Positions 1 to 13,320 are shown, counted from the first letter of the stretch. The stretch is 64,000 nt of DNA from Prosapia bicincta (GCA_036971475.1 JBAIZL010000008.1:10193395-10257394), one strand, 5' to 3'. Notes: generated by a model from the sequence alone, not told the origin. Numbers and translations: made by a program.

Positions 1-1328
1 ATATAGATATGAATATTAAATTAATAAAAAGTTATTGAAAATTATAAAAAAAATTAATACTAATAATTTTACCCATAAAATATTGAAAATGTTACAGATT
101 CGTATGATGTTAATTCGATCACAAATAAAACTTGTTAGTAAACTACTGTACTAAAAAAAAGTGATCCTAACAGTAAATAAGAGCTAAACACTGAAAATTT
201 TATTTTAATTACTCAATTAAAAACGCGAATTCAGAAACACCTTTAACAACATAAATAGGTTTTCTAGGATCTGTTCAACTAGAATTTTAAAAACAACTCC
301 AATTTTGTTACTAACAACTCTAGAGTTGTTTTACAATTCAGCACTATCGATATTATTGTAGAACTCAGGGAAAAACAAGCTTTATAGTTTCGTGGTTATT
401 TAGAACAAACAAGCTTAAAAAACGCTAATTAGCCGACATTGGCTCACGCTTTCATACATTCTTATCACAAAACAGTGTCCTCACAGGTCGGAATATAACA
501 ATTTTCATTGTTGCCACCCATTGTTGCAATACGATTGTTGTTGACGAGTCGTAGGCACACAAACTCAGTAAACCCGAAATTCGGAAGGGGAGAGCTGTTT
601 AACTATAACTAAGTAAAACGTGTCCAATAAGTGAACGTCGCCTCTAATATAAAGTCCTTTTGCTAAACGCTTGGCTGTACAAAGTAATGGTTCGTTATAA
701 TGAGGTTGAATATCGTTTCTGTAGAGCCATTCGCTAACAAACTGACATAAAGTCTGTAAATCTGGCGACAAAGGCGGTACATCCCTTTCTAGTGACGTTA
801 ATTAATTTACGTACTTACAATAATAATTCCCTTAAGGTTACTTTGAATTATTTAGTCAATACTGTGCACTGGAAAACTGTACATCAATGAATATTCTTAT
901 ATAAAATGAAACCTGTATAGGTCTTTTCAAATAAGTCTGATATGAGAAAAAGTTTTGATGACTAGCATACTGTAGCATTATATAGGAATGTTTAGGTTTT
1001 TTCTAGTTTAAACGGAATCTTCCAATTTTGCCTAATACTTCCTATGAAGGATAGAAAAGGAATGTGAATATATCTAAGAATTAGATGGGGAGATAAAACT
1101 CACTCGTAGGGATGCGGCCACGTGCACAAGGGCTATTCGTTACGCTTGGAAATTGTTTACCTTCCCAATTTTGTTTATGCGCTTGAATTTGTGTATTGTT
1201 TAAATAATATTAACGTCACAATTAAACATGCCTAATGGGATTTCCTGTTGTCACAAGGTGTGAAGTACCGTTATAGTTCTATTTTCGGATTCACTGCAAT
1301 GTGCGAGTCTTTTAAGTTTGTCTTGGGG
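1..1328. other. AT-rich intergenic DNA, no gene recognised
   Basis: No coding region can be supported here. A 68-codon open frame on the minus strand (565-771) has no recognisable domain and is about what chance gives. I see no tandem repeat or RNA gene in the stretch. Confidence 0.6.
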
Positions 1329-1621
1329 TTAGTTTTGTCTATTAGGTTGAATAATTATCGTTTTTTTAATTTTATTTGTATTTGTTCATTAATGATATTA
1401 TTTTTATATTTATAAATTTGTAGTTGTTCTCAGATTGTCATTTTGAGGCTTTTTTGTACTTTTTTTTATTAGGTGTACGTTTTCTAATGTGGGGAATGTG
1501 TGTTTCTTTTTGATGGCGTGTGTAGCTAAGTTTGAGTTATAAGTTTCAGGTTTGATGTATGCGTTAAGGTGTTCTTGATATATGTCTTTTAATTTCTTTT
1601 TTGTTTGGCCTATGTATACGA
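1329..1621 (-). pseudogene. Penelope-like element fragment, GIY-YIG endonuclease C-terminal part
   Basis: Reading the minus strand from 1619 gives VYIGQTKKKLKDIY, then QEHLNAYIKPETYNSN and later HAIKKKHTFPTLENVHL. VYIGQT matches the YIG half of a GIY-YIG nuclease, and the EHLNAYIKPETYNS...THA...KKHTFPTLENVHLI series is the form seen in Penelope-like elements. The nuclease nicks DNA to prime reverse transcription of the element. The frame then breaks: continuing MTI-stop-EQLQIYKYKNNIINEQIQIKLKK needs a frame change near 1440 and contains a TGA where Trp is expected, ending at the TAA complement at 1329. The GIY half, the reverse transcriptase and everything upstream are missing; an in-frame stop lies immediately before VYIGQ. 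This is a dead 3' fragment of about 98 codons. It belongs to a different subfamily from the copy at 13.4 kb, since the two share only scattered residues. Confidence 0.82.
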
Positions 1622-1980
1622 CTTAGACGTACTTTCAGCAGAGTGATAAGAAGAAAGTGTAACAAAATTCGGAGAAAGAAGAAGTGATGACAAGAGTAGC
1701 TATATTACAACTCCACCACCTTGTAAAAGTACATAAATATAGATCCGTATCCTCAGTCTAGCAGATGAAACCTTTACTGCCCGGAACTGGGTGTCACGAC
1801 AGGGCAGAGTCTGGCGATTTACCGGCCTGCCCCTGAAACGAGACGGTGCGGTTTCGAACGCTCTTTCTTAACTACACGAAACCAGTAGAACCTTCTGAAC
1901 GATCAGGTTTCGGTAACTCAATACCCTTTGATTAGATTAGTCCAAGTAGGGCAATCAGATCTTTATACGCTCTCGATTGG
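1622..1980. other. GC-richer unique flank of the 123-bp array
   Basis: No coding frame is recognised. Base composition rises sharply from about 1750. Six-base arms CTGCCC (1777-1782) and GGGCAG (1802-1807) could form a hairpin. The last two bases already match the first repeat unit. It may be the non-tandem part of the same older element that gave rise to the 123-bp repeats. Confidence 0.4.
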
Positions 1981-2841
1981 CTAAGGGCCGGACTTGGTCC
2001 TAGGTGGACATAAACCTATCCCGTCAGACGTTAGGCGTACGACTTCGGTGGTAGGCCTAGAGGCACAGCAACCCATGGGTAGTTGTGAACGTTTATATCG
2101 TGGCTAAGGGCCGGACTTGGTCCTAGGTGGACATAAACCTATCCCGTCAGACGTTAGGCGTACGACTTCGGTGGTAGGCCTAGAGGCACAGCAACCCATG
2201 GGTAGTTGTGAACGTTTATATCGTGGCTAAGGGCCGGACTTGGTCCTAGGTGGACATAAACCTATCCCGTCAGGCGTTAGGCGTACGACTTCGGTGGTAG
2301 GCCTAGAGGCACAGCAACCCATGGGTAGTTGTGAACGTTTATATCGTGGCTAAGGGCCGGACTTGGTCCTAGGTGGACATAAACCTATCCCGTCAGGCGT
2401 TAGGCGTACGACTTCGGTGGTAGGCCTAGAGGCACAGCAACCCATGGGTAGTTGTGAACGTTTATATCGTGGCTAAGGGCCGGACTTGGTCCTAGGTGGA
2501 CATAAACCTATCCCGTCAGGCGTTAGGCGTACGACTTCGGTGGTAGGCCTAGAGGCACAGCAACCCATGGGTTGTTGTGAACGTTTATATCGTGGCTAAG
2601 GGCCGGACTTGGTCCTAGGTGGACATAAACCTATCCCGTCAGACGTTAGGCGTACGACTTCGGTGGTAGGCCTAGAGGCACAGCAACCCATGGGTAGTTG
2701 TGAACGTTTACATCGTGGCTAAGGGCCGGACTTGGTCCTAGGTGGACATAAACCTATCCCGTCAGGCGTTAGGCGTACGACTTCGGTGGTAGGCCTAGAA
2801 GCACAGCAACCCATGGGTTGTTGTGAACGTTTACATCGTGG
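1981..2841. repeat. Seven tandem copies of a 123-bp GC-rich repeat
   Basis: The string CTAAGGGCCGGACTTGG begins at 1981, 2104, 2227, 2350, 2473, 2596 and 2719, exactly 123 bp apart, and the array ends at 2841. Copies differ at few sites: CAGACGTT in units 1, 2 and 6 against CAGGCGTT in the others, GTAGTTG against GTTGTTG in units 5 and 7, and TATATCG against TACATCG in units 6 and 7. Each unit is roughly half G+C and carries several CpG sites (GGCCGGAC, GTCAGACG, GCGTACGACTTCGG), unlike the AT-rich surroundings. Stops close all long frames. Origin and role are unknown. Confidence 0.95.
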
Positions 2842-3965
2842 CTACGGATCATTTCGATAGAGACATTTATATATTTATATCGCATAAAAATACTTTTCTA
2901 ATTTTACAGTCACTCGTAGATAGTGTGTGTTACAGGTAATAGAGTTTAACGTTTGTTATAAATTTGTTTCAGGAAACTTTGCAATAAAATTGTAGAAAAC
3001 AAATTATAAAAATTAGCACGTAATCAAGCTACGTTTTTCCGACAAACTTTATCGATGAAGGTGTAAAAAGGATCGAGGAAAGAAACACGTCTGGATGGTT
3101 AGGAAAAAGCTCTGGATATCATAATATTTTACGAAATCAACTCATAGTACTACACATCAATAGTGTTTATATGAGTATCAAAAAAACGTGGATAATTATT
3201 TCAGGTTTTTACACCTGACTATTTACTAATTAAAAAAAATCATTTACTAATTGATTTTTTTTTGAATGTGCTGTAAAGATTGATAAATCCTGGTTCACTC
3301 AACAGAACTATAGATTCAGATACATTATGATATATATATATATATTCATTAACAGCGCTAGAATGTTTACAGAGTTTTGTTTGACAATGCTAGAATAAGG
3401 TCGTGGGCAGTGACTAACTCGAAACAATGAAAATATCCTTATTATTTTACCTCATCTTAGATATAGTACAGCCAAAACGTCCCTTGATACCATAAACAAG
3501 TGCATTTTACCAAGCCCCACTCTAACATGTAGAAATGTTTAAAATATTAAGATTTTCCTTGGTTAGGTTGGCAAACCTCACTAGCCCGAAAACCAAGTTG
3601 TGAAGTACGAACCTGAACGTTTCCGAACGTTCAATGTAACATTTATTTAAATGAATTATATACCGCGTTACAAGAAAATGATCAAAACTAATATAAAGCC
3701 CAATTGTAAGCTTTACACATTAGTTTAAAACAATTGCCCGAGCCTATCACCTTCCACCCGTGCTCATAGTAGTTGCATTACGAATTATAAAAATTCCTGT
3801 TTTCATTTATATTATATCTAAAGTACCACAAGAATAATAAACAACTTATGACACGAAATTATCTTATTTGTTTCTCTAAAATGGATCAGTTTTTAAAGTG
3901 ACGAACATGAGTTCAAGAGTAATTAAATACTTAAATGTAAAAGTAATAAAGAATGAGACAAAACA
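2842..3965. other. AT-rich intergenic DNA
   Basis: Unique sequence with a short TA run near 3331-3346. No gene, RNA or tandem repeat can be supported. Confidence 0.5.
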
Positions 3966-4004
3966 TTTCTGAAAACGCTGAGAGTGTCAAGATGCCTTCA
4001 TCAG
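3966..4004 (-). mobile_element. Possible Penelope-type tail relic (CTGATGA ... GAAA core)
   Basis: On the minus strand CTGATGA (4004-3998) is followed by AGGCATC and, about 25 bases later, by GAAATGTTTTGTCTC (GAAA at 3969-3966). This order resembles the tail seen after the Penelope ORF at 14165-14205, but the stem between the two motifs has decayed. No adjacent coding sequence was recognised, so the link rests on the motif alone. Confidence 0.3.
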
Positions 4005-5112
4005 AGAGTAAAACTAGAATATTTAACTTGAGGAAAGTTTGATAACCGTAGGTCGAAATAAAACCTGAAAGTGCTGTATAAACTGATTAGACTACGTAGG
4101 TCGCTGATGGCTCAGGTTTTAGTACCAGGTATATCCAGAGTGCCCTACCATATTCGTTAATACGAAAGGATACATCTTTGAAGTTGGAAATAGTTTATGA
4201 TTTTCTGAAGCGGTCATAGTTTGGCCAATAGTCTTGTACTTTATTTTAACAGCTGATCGCCATACTAATAGCAAACCCTGATGATACAGTTCTCCAAATG
4301 AACAACAAATATAACAAAATGTTACTAAAAATTAAAGCTCAATAACTTCCAATAAATAATTATCTGTTTTAAATTGCTTATTTTAATTTAATTGATCGAA
4401 ACTAAGAGTTTGTAAATTCTGTTGTTACTTGAGTGTTCAATCTAATATAGTTAAAATACTATAAAATTTCTAAGAGAGTCCAAGGAGAGTGCAGCACGTA
4501 AGTCGTCTGTTTTCGTTGCTGTAGGGCAGGTGCTAGAAAATATTTTTACCTGAAAGGATGCCTGGGTTGAAACCAGTGTCGTAGAGTGTATAGTGATCAA
4601 CGCAGTGCTGTTTTATTTCCCTCAGTAGCTGTTACCACTCGTATTACCTCCCTTCTCCCACTGCGCATTTCATCGGTCACGCTATACCTGACGACCGGAC
4701 AAGTAGCTATACCTGACGACGCTATAGTATTGCTAAGGAAAGGTCCTAATAAGGGAATTTTTGCTTAAGTGGGGACATTAATTTATCTGAAGTGGACGTG
4801 CTTTCAACCTGGGTGAAGAGAACATCTACACGCTAGCCCAATGTGTAGGAGGAACTAAGCTATACATATAAATCCCTCCTTCGCTTAAGAAATAGCTCTT
4901 TGGGTTTATTTTGAAGTCAGGTTGTCTTTTCCAGAATAAACCTGTTCTCATCTAGGGTTTTAACACCGCACTGTCAGTTGATTTAGCTGCATGTTTTCTT
5001 CACCATCGTGTGACTCTGCATACTATTATCCCGCCTGAAGGAGCCCGTAACATGGAGGAACGTTAAGGTGACTTAAGTCAGGTGACTTATAGAGAATCCT
5101 GAAAAGACTATA
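4005..5112. other. AT-rich intergenic DNA with small direct repeats
   Basis: GCTATACCTGACGAC occurs at 4681-4695 and again at 4706-4720. GGTGACTTA-type repeats occur at about 5068-5091. A 60-codon open frame over this region (4586-4768) includes the first repeat and looks like chance. No gene is recognised. Confidence 0.5.
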
Positions 5113-8100
5113 AATTACTATTAGAATAGGAACTATTAGAACTATTAGGAACTATTATACCAGGAACTATTCGAACAAGAACTATTAGAAAAGGAACTAT
5201 TAGAACGATTAGGAACTATTATAACTAGTAGGAACTATTATAACTAGTAGAAACTATTACACCAGGAAGTATTAGGAACATTTAGAACAAGAACTACTAG
5301 AACTATTTGGAACATTTAGAATATGAACTATTAGGAACTATTAGAACAAGAACTATTAGAACTATATCGAACAATTAGAAAAGGAACTATTAGAACTATT
5401 AGGAACTATTATAACTAGTAGAAACTATTACACCAGGAACTATTAGGAACTATTAGAACAAGAACTACTAGAAATATTTGGAACAATTAGAATATGAACA
5501 ATTAGAACTATTAGGAACTATTATAACTAGTAGGAACTACCAAGAACTATTAGAACAAGAACTATTTGAAACAATTAGAAAAGGAACTATTAGAACTATT
5601 AGGAACTATTATACTAGGAACTATTAGGAACTATTAGGAACTATTAGAAAAAGAACTACTAGAACTATTTGGAACAATTAGAATAGGAACTATTAGAAAT
5701 ATTAGGAACTATTATAACTAGTAGGAACTATTATACCAGGAACTATTAGATACTATTAGAACAAGAACTACTAGAACTATTTGGAACAATTAGAAAAGGA
5801 ACTAGTAGAACTATTAGGAACTATTATAAGTAGTAGGAACTATTATAACTAGTAAGAACTATTATAACTAGTAGGAACTATTATACCAGGAACTATTAGG
5901 AACTATTAGAACAAGAACTACTAGAACTATTTGGAACAATTAGAATAGGAACTATTAGAACTATTAGGAACTATTATAACTAGTAGGAACTATTATACCA
6001 GGAACTATTAGAACAAGAACTACTAGAAATATTTGGAACAATTAGTATAGGAACTATTATATCTAGTAGGAACTATTATAACTAGTAGGAACTATTATAC
6101 CAGAAACTATTAGATCAAGAACTACTAGAAATAATTGGAACAATTAAAATAGGAACTATTATAACTAGTAGGAACTATTATAACTAGTAGGCACTATTAT
6201 AACTAGTAGGAACTATTATAACTAGTAGGAACTATTATAACTAGTAGGAACTATTATAACTAGTAGGAACTATTATAACTAGTAGGAACTATTATAACTA
6301 ATAGGAACTGTTATAACTAGTAGGAACTGTTATAACTAGTAGGAACTGTTATAACTAGTAGGAACTATTATAACTAGTAGGAACTGTTATAACTATTAGG
6401 AACTGTTATAACTAATAGGAACTGTTATAACTAGTAGGAACTGTTATAACTAGTATGAACTGTTATAACTAGTAGGAACTATTATAACTAGTAGGAACTA
6501 TTATACCCAGTAGGAACTATTATAACTAGTAGGAACTATTATAACTAGTAGGAACTATTATAACTAGTATGAACTATTATAACTAGTAGGAACTATTATA
6601 ACTAGTAGGAACTATTATAACTATTAGGAACTATTATAACTAGTAGGAACTACTATAACTAGTAGGAACTATTATAACTAGTAGGAACTATTATAACTAG
6701 TAGGAACTATTATAACTAGTAGGAACTGTTATAACTAGTAGGAACTGTTATAACTATTAGGAACTGTTATAACTAATAGGAACTGTTATAACTAGTAGGA
6801 ACTGTTATAACTAGTAGGAACTGTTATAACTAGTAGGAACTATTATAACTAGTAGGAACTATTATACCTAGTAGGAACTATTATAACTAGTAGGAACTAC
6901 TATAACTAGTAGGAACTATTATAACTAGTAGGAACTATTATAACTAGTAGGAACTATTATAACTAGTAGGAACTATTATAACTAGTAGGAACTGTTATAC
7001 CAGGAATATTAGGAACTATTTGAACAAGAACTACTATTAATATTTTTAACTATTAGAATAGGAAGTATTGGCAACTATTAGGAACTATTATAACTAGTAG
7101 GAACTGTTATAACTATTAGGAACTGTTATAACTAATAGGAACTGTTATAACTAGTAGGAACTATTATAACTAGTAGGAACTATTATAATTAGTAGGAACT
7201 ATTATACCAGGAATATTAGGAACTATTTGAACAAGAACTACTAGAAATATTTTTAACTATTAGAATAGGAAGTATTGGCAACTATTAGGAACTATTATAA
7301 CTAGTAGGAACTGTTATAACTAGTAGGAACTATTATAACTAGTAGGAACTATTATACCTAGTAAGAACTATTATAACTAGTAGGAACTACTATAACTAGT
7401 AGGAACTGTTATAACTAGTATGAACTGTTATAACTAGTAGGAAATGTTATAACTAGTATGAACTGTTATAACTAGTAGGAACTATTATAACTAGTAGGAA
7501 CTATTATACCTAGTAGGAACTATTATAACTAGTAGGAACTATTATAACTAGTAGGAACTATTATAACTAGTATGAACTATTATAACTAGTAGGAACTATT
7601 ATAACTAGTAGGAACTATTATAACTATTAGGAACTATTATAACTAGTAGGAACTACTATAACTAGTAGGAACTATTATAACTAGTAGGAACTATTATAAC
7701 TATTAGGAACTGTTATAACTAATAGGAACTGTTATAACTAGTAGGAACTGTTATAACTAGTAGGAACTGTTATAACTAGTAGGAACTATTATAACTAGTA
7801 GGAACTATTATACCTAGTAGGAACTATTATAACTAGTAGGAACTACTATAACTAGTAGGAACTATTATAACTAGTAGGAACTATTATACCTAGTAGGAAC
7901 TATTATAACTAGTAGGAACTATTATAACTAGTAGGAACTATTATAACTAGTAGGAACTATTATAACTAGTAGGAACTATTATAACTAGTAGGAACTATTA
8001 TACCTAGTAGGAACTATTATAACTAGTAGGAACTACTATAATTAGTAGGAACTATTATAACTAGTAGGAACTATTATACCTAGTAGGAACTATTATACCT

Positions 8101-8170
8101 AGTAGGAACTATTATAACTAGTAGGAACTATTATAACTAGTAGGAACTATTATAACTAATAGAACTATTA

Positions 8171-8520
8171 TAACTATTAGGAACTGTTATAACTAATAGG
8201 AACTGTTATAACTAGTAGGAACTGTTATAACTAGTAGGAACTGTTATAACTAGTAGGAACTATTATAACTAGTAGGAACTATTATAACTAGTAGGAACTA
8301 TTATAACTATTAGGAACTGTTATAACTAATAGGAACTGTTATAACTAGTAGGAACTGTTATAACTAGTAGGAACTGTTATAACTAGTAGGAACTATTATA
8401 ACTAGTAGGAACTATTATAACTAGTAGGAACTATTATAACTATTAGGAACTGTTATAACTAATAGGAACTGTTATAACTAGTAGGAACTGTTATAACTAG
8501 TAGGAACTATTATAACTAGT
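8171..8520. repeat. 133-bp higher-order repeat (7 x 19 bp)
   Basis: A cassette beginning TAACTATTAGGAACTGTTA starts at 8171, 8304 and 8437, 133 bp apart, which is exactly seven 19-bp units. The same cassette also appears singly near 6390, 6750, 7105 and 7695, so it was copied both in tandem and at a distance. Confidence 0.8.
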
Positions 8521-8530
8521 AGGAACTATT

Positions 8531-10280
8531 ATACCAGGAATATTAGGAACTATTTGAACAAGAACTACTAGAAATATTTTTAACTATTAGAATAGGAAGT
8601 ATTGGCAACTATTAGGAACTATTATAACTAGTAGGAACTATTATACCAGGAACTATTAGGAACTATATGAACAAGAACTACTAGAAATATTTGGAACTAT
8701 TAGAATAGGAACTATTAGAACTATTAGGAACTATTATAACTAGTAGGAACTATTATACCTAGTAGGAACTATTATAACTAGTAGGAACTATTATACCTAG
8801 TAGGTACTATTATACCTAGTAGGAACTATTATAACTAGTAGGAACTATTATAACTAGTAGGAACTATTATAACTAGTAGGAACTATTATAACTAGTAGGA
8901 ACTATTATACCAGGAATATTAGGAACTATTTGAACAAGAACTACTAGAAATATTTTTAACTATTAGAATAGGAAGTATTGGCAACTATTAGGAACTATTA
9001 TAACTAGTAGGAACTATTATACCAGGAACTATTAGGAACTATATGAACAAGAACTACTAGAAATATTTGGAACTATTAGAATAGGAACTATTAGAACTAT
9101 TAGGAACTATTATAACTAGTAGGAACTATTATACCTAGTAGGAACTATTATAACTAGTAGGAACTATTATACCTAGTAGGTACTATTATACCTAGTAGGA
9201 ACTATTATAACTAGTAGGAACTATTATAACTAGTAGGAACTATTATAACTAGTAGGAACTATTATAACTAGTAGGAACTATTATACCAGGAATATTAGGA
9301 ACTATTTGAACAAGAACTACTAGAAATATTTTTAACTATTAGAATAGGAAGTATTGGCAACTATTAGGAACTATTATAACTAGTAGGAACTATTATACCA
9401 GGAACTATTAGGAACTATATGAACAAGAACTACTAGAAATATTTGGAACTATTAGAATAGGAACTATTAGAACTATTAGGAACTATTATAACTAGTAGGA
9501 ACTATTATACCTAGTAGGAACTATTATACCTAGTAGGAACTATTATACCTAGTAGGAACTATTATACCTAGTAGGAACTATTATAACTAGTAGGAACTAT
9601 TATAACTAGTAGGAACTATTATAACTAGTAGGAACTATTATAACTAGTAGGAACTATTATACCAGGAATATTAGGAACTATTTGAACAAGAACTACTAGA
9701 AATATTTTTAACTATTAGAATAGGAAGTATTGGCAACTATTAGGAACTATTATAACTAGTAGGAACTATTATACCAGGAACTATTAGGAACTATATGAAC
9801 AAGAACTACTAGAAATATTTGGAACTATTAGAATAGGAACTATTAGAACTATTAGGAACTATTATAACTAGTAGGAACTATTATACCTAGTAGGAACTAT
9901 TATAACTAGTAGGAACTATTATACCTAGTAGGAACTATTATACCTAGTAGGAACTATTATAACTAGTAGGAACTATTATAACTAGTAGGAACTATTATAA
10001 CTAGTAGGAACTATTATAACTAGTAGGAACTATTATACCAGGAATATTAGGAACTATTTGAACAAGAACTACTAGAAATATTTTTAACTATTAGAATAGG
10101 AAGTATTGGCAACTATTAGGAACTATTATAACTAGTAGGAACTATTATACCAGGAACTATTAGGAACTATTTGAACAAGAACTACTAGAAATATTTTTAA
10201 CTATTAGAATAGGAAGTATTGGCAACTATTAGGAACTATTATAACTAGTAGGAACTATTATACCAGGAACTATTAGGAAC
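8531..10280. repeat. 376-bp higher-order repeat in the 19-bp satellite
   Basis: The marker ATACCAGGAATATTAGG begins at 8531, 8907, 9283, 9659 and 10035, each step exactly 376 bp. Every unit contains AACAAGAACTACTAGAAATATTT twice in differing contexts and AGGAAGTATTGGCAACTA once. Copies are almost identical, with single-base changes such as GGTACTATT against GGAACTATT. Earlier partial copies lie near 7004 and 7203. Confidence 0.93.
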
Positions 10281-10374
10281 TATACGAACAAGAACTACTA
10301 GTAATATTTGGAACTATTAGAATAGGAACTATTGGCAACTATTAGAACTATTAGGAACTTTTAGAATAGAAACT

Positions 10375-12295
10375 TAGATAGTTGTGTTTTTTTTAAATTT
10401 AGGTCTTGAACACAGCAAACATTTCCACTAAACCTGTGACTTTAAGATAAAACAAAATCGATGCCCAATGCTAATATAATCTACTTTCCAAATAACGACC
10501 TCACTAACTCGTACTTCACAAAATGGGCAACACAAAACCAATTTCCAACCGTAGCGGAACATATTTTCGATCTATTTTACCTCGTTCATCTTTGCCAAAT
10601 AAATACATGCCTTTTAACAAATGATATTGCAAATTACATTCCATATTTACACAAACTAAACGTATTCCGAATTCATGTTTTCCCGTTAAATATTGATTCG
10701 AAGCAAGCCGGAACGATTGTATCGTGTATTCATTGACTCCGACCCAAGCAGTTTTGTAAACGTGTCATATTTACTCCTCATCTTCAGAGAACGCGCTTCA
10801 AAAGCCACTCTGTTGTACGAGGTTTCGCTGTTTGTGTTCCGCTCAAGATTGTTTAAACGTATCGGCTAAAACTTATTGCCCGTTTAATGTATTCAGTGTG
10901 TTTGAATACAGCTGTTTAAACACGTGGTCAGGGTAGGTTAAAGCAATGAGAGATATTAACGCTGTGAGACAAATTAAGCCTTATAATTGAAGCGTTCATC
11001 AGTTTAGAAACTTATAAACTTTCTTATTTACCTTTTCTAATAAGTGGCAAGAGAAAATAATGAAATGGTCTACAAGAAAAGACATTTCTTTATAGAGTGA
11101 ATGAATAGTTTTTACTTATTTAAAAAAATGACCATTCGTTATACTAGATTCTTAACACAATGATGTTTTGGAGTTAACCAAAACAGGATTTGTTTAGCAA
11201 TACGAGTGGGCAGACTTGTATATTGACGCCTGCCATTGGTATGTCGTTATCTCTACCATTGTTCGCTTATTATGCGTATCGACTTTTAAAAATGGAAGAA
11301 ACATGTGATATATTCTAGGTTTATACCTATTCTTATATAAAACTTTATATAGTTAAATATGTACAACCAATACCATCTTCAAACACTAACAGCGATTTAC
11401 AATATGTGTAGAATTAACAATATATATATTAAAACTATTTTAGGCAATTTAAAGATAGTATCCTTGCATCGCATGATTTAGGTTTTAAAATGTAAACTGC
11501 TTGGGACGACCCTAACGTCCAGATTCCACAAAATATTTTTTCTGAAGAAGTACGGATTATCTGAAAGATACCCAGAAGCCGACCATGGTAGTAGAGCGGT
11601 GGCACCAGTGGTCGACTTAGGTAGAGGTCAGACGGTCAGACGTAGGTTATGTTTATATTATTTTTTAAAAGGAATTTCTCTTAAATTCAGGAATATGAAT
11701 CTTCTATATAATAGCGTAGAATGGTTTGTACTCCTAATTTAATGGTCACTTTATGCAAAAGTAAATCTTGTACTCGTTACACAATTTGCATCCCATAGAA
11801 TTACACTTGAACAAGGTCGTTCTAACACCTATTAGATGACTATGATGTATCTTTAGAACTAAATATTACCATTGAAGGAGATAATATGCTTGAAAGTTAA
11901 ATAAACGTTTATCATTACTGGAAAGTGCATTTTGCGCGGCGTTGGTAAGACGGACAGACAAATAAGTCATTTATTACATAACAAGGGAAAGTATGCTCGA
12001 TAGGGAAAGTTATTTCTCGTTGTTAAAAGAAAAATTGTTTCTGCTTATCTTAATGTGATTTTCAAATAATTTGTTTACTCTCTCTCTCTCTTCAAGCACT
12101 GATGCCGTGTTTCATTATTTCACACGAAGGAACAAAATTCTTACTTAAACAAGTTTTGTGTGTTTTTTTTTTATTTAAACTTGTAAATAAATAAATTAAT
12201 GAAAGTATTTGAGTAAACTGTCATAGATTACGCACAATTTGTTCATTTTTTTACTTAAAGTTTAATTACTTTCAATAATAACTATTTTAAACAAA
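10375..12295. other. Unique DNA between the 19-bp and 26-bp arrays
   Basis: Mostly AT-rich sequence with a short CT run at 12078-12091. A 91-codon ATG frame (10461-10736, plus) begins MPNANIIYFPNNDL and ends at TGA. It has no domain I recognise, no signal peptide and no evident splice context. It could be a degraded exon or chance, and I do not call it as a gene. Confidence 0.4.
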
Positions 12296-13320
12296 AGTTA
12301 ACCGGAAGTCAGTTAATCAAATGTTAAACGGAAGTCAGTTAATCAAATGTTAACAGGAAGTCAGTTAATCAAATGTTAATCGGAAGTCAGTTAATCAAAT
12401 GTTAACCGGAAGTCAGTTAATCAAATGTTAACCGGAAGTCATATAATCAAATTTGCAACAAACAAGAAAATAATTAAATAAATGAAAAGTTAACCGAAAG
12501 TCAGTTGATAAAATGTTAACCAGAAGTTAGTTAATCAAATTTGCAACAAACAAGAAAATAATTAAATAAATGAAAAGTTAACCGGAAGTCAGTTAATCAA
12601 ATGTTAACCGGAAGTCAGTTAATCAAAAGTTAACCGGAAGTCAGTTGATCAAAAGTTGACCGGAAGTCAGTTAATCAAATGTTAAACGGAAGTCAGTTAA
12701 TCAAATGTTAACCGGAAGTCAGTTAATCAAATGTTAACCGGAAGTCAGTTAATCAAATGTTAACAGGAAGTCAGTTAATCAAATGTTAACCGGAAGTCAG
12801 TTAATCAAATGTTAACCGGAAGTCAGTTAATCAAATGTTAACCGGAAGTCAGTTAATGAAATGTTAAACGGAAGTCAGTTAATCAAATGTTAATCAGAAG
12901 TCAGTTAATCAAATGTTAACCGGAAGTCAGTTAATCAAATGTTAACCGGAAGTCAGTTAATCAAATGTTAACCGGAAGTCAGTTAATCAAATTTGCAACA
13001 AACAAGAAAATAATTAAATAAATGAAAAGTTAACCGGACGTCAGTTAATCAAATGTTAACCGGAAGTCAGTTAATCAAAAGTTAACCGGAAGTCAGTTGA
13101 TCAAAAGTTGACCGGAAGTCAGTTAATCAAATGTTAAACGGAAGTCAGTTAATCAAATGTTAACCGGAAGTCAGTTAATCAAATGTTAACCGGAAGTCAG
13201 TTAATCAAATGTTAACAGGAAGTCAGTTAATCAAATGTTAACCGGAAATCAGTTAATCAAATGTTACCCGGAAGTCAGTTAATCAAATGTTAACCGGAAG
13301 TCAGTTAATCAAATTTGCAA
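12296..13320. repeat. 26-bp tandem array with an interleaved 38-bp spacer
   Basis: The 26-bp unit reads CCGGAAGTCAGTTAATCA followed by AATGTTAA, about 35 copies. A 38-bp spacer starting TTTGCAACAAACAAGAAAAT is inserted at 12452, 12540, 12992 and 13314. The blocks after 12540 and 12992 share the same unit order (AAAAGTTAACC, then GTTGATCAAAAGTTGACC), which marks a 452-bp higher-order duplication. The array stops within about 40 bp of the truncated Penelope ORF. Confidence 0.94.

Larger units (their letters stand above)
5113..10374. repeat. 19-bp satellite array (about 5.3 kb)
   Basis: The core unit is GGAACTATTATAACTAGTA, 19 bp, with common variants GGAACTGTTATAACTAGTA, TATTATACCTAGTA and ATTATAACTATTA. 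The left edge (5113-6050) is degenerate, mixing AACTATTAGAACAAG and GGAACAATTAGAA motifs. The middle (6050-8500) is nearly regular. The right part (8531-10280) is made of higher-order units. Stops (TAA, TAG) in every unit prevent coding. ACTAGT is a palindrome in most units. Confidence 0.96.

Noticed and set aside
1845..1870. Possible RNA polymerase III B-box (GGTTTCGAACG)
   Set aside because: One base too long for the consensus and no A-box at the right distance.
1981..2841. Hammerhead core in the short satellites
   Set aside because: No CTGATGA plus GAAA arrangement was found in the 123-, 19-, 26-, 24-, 23- or 171-bp units on either strand.
10461..10736. 91-codon ATG open frame
   Set aside because: No domain, no supporting context; kept only as a note in the unique region.
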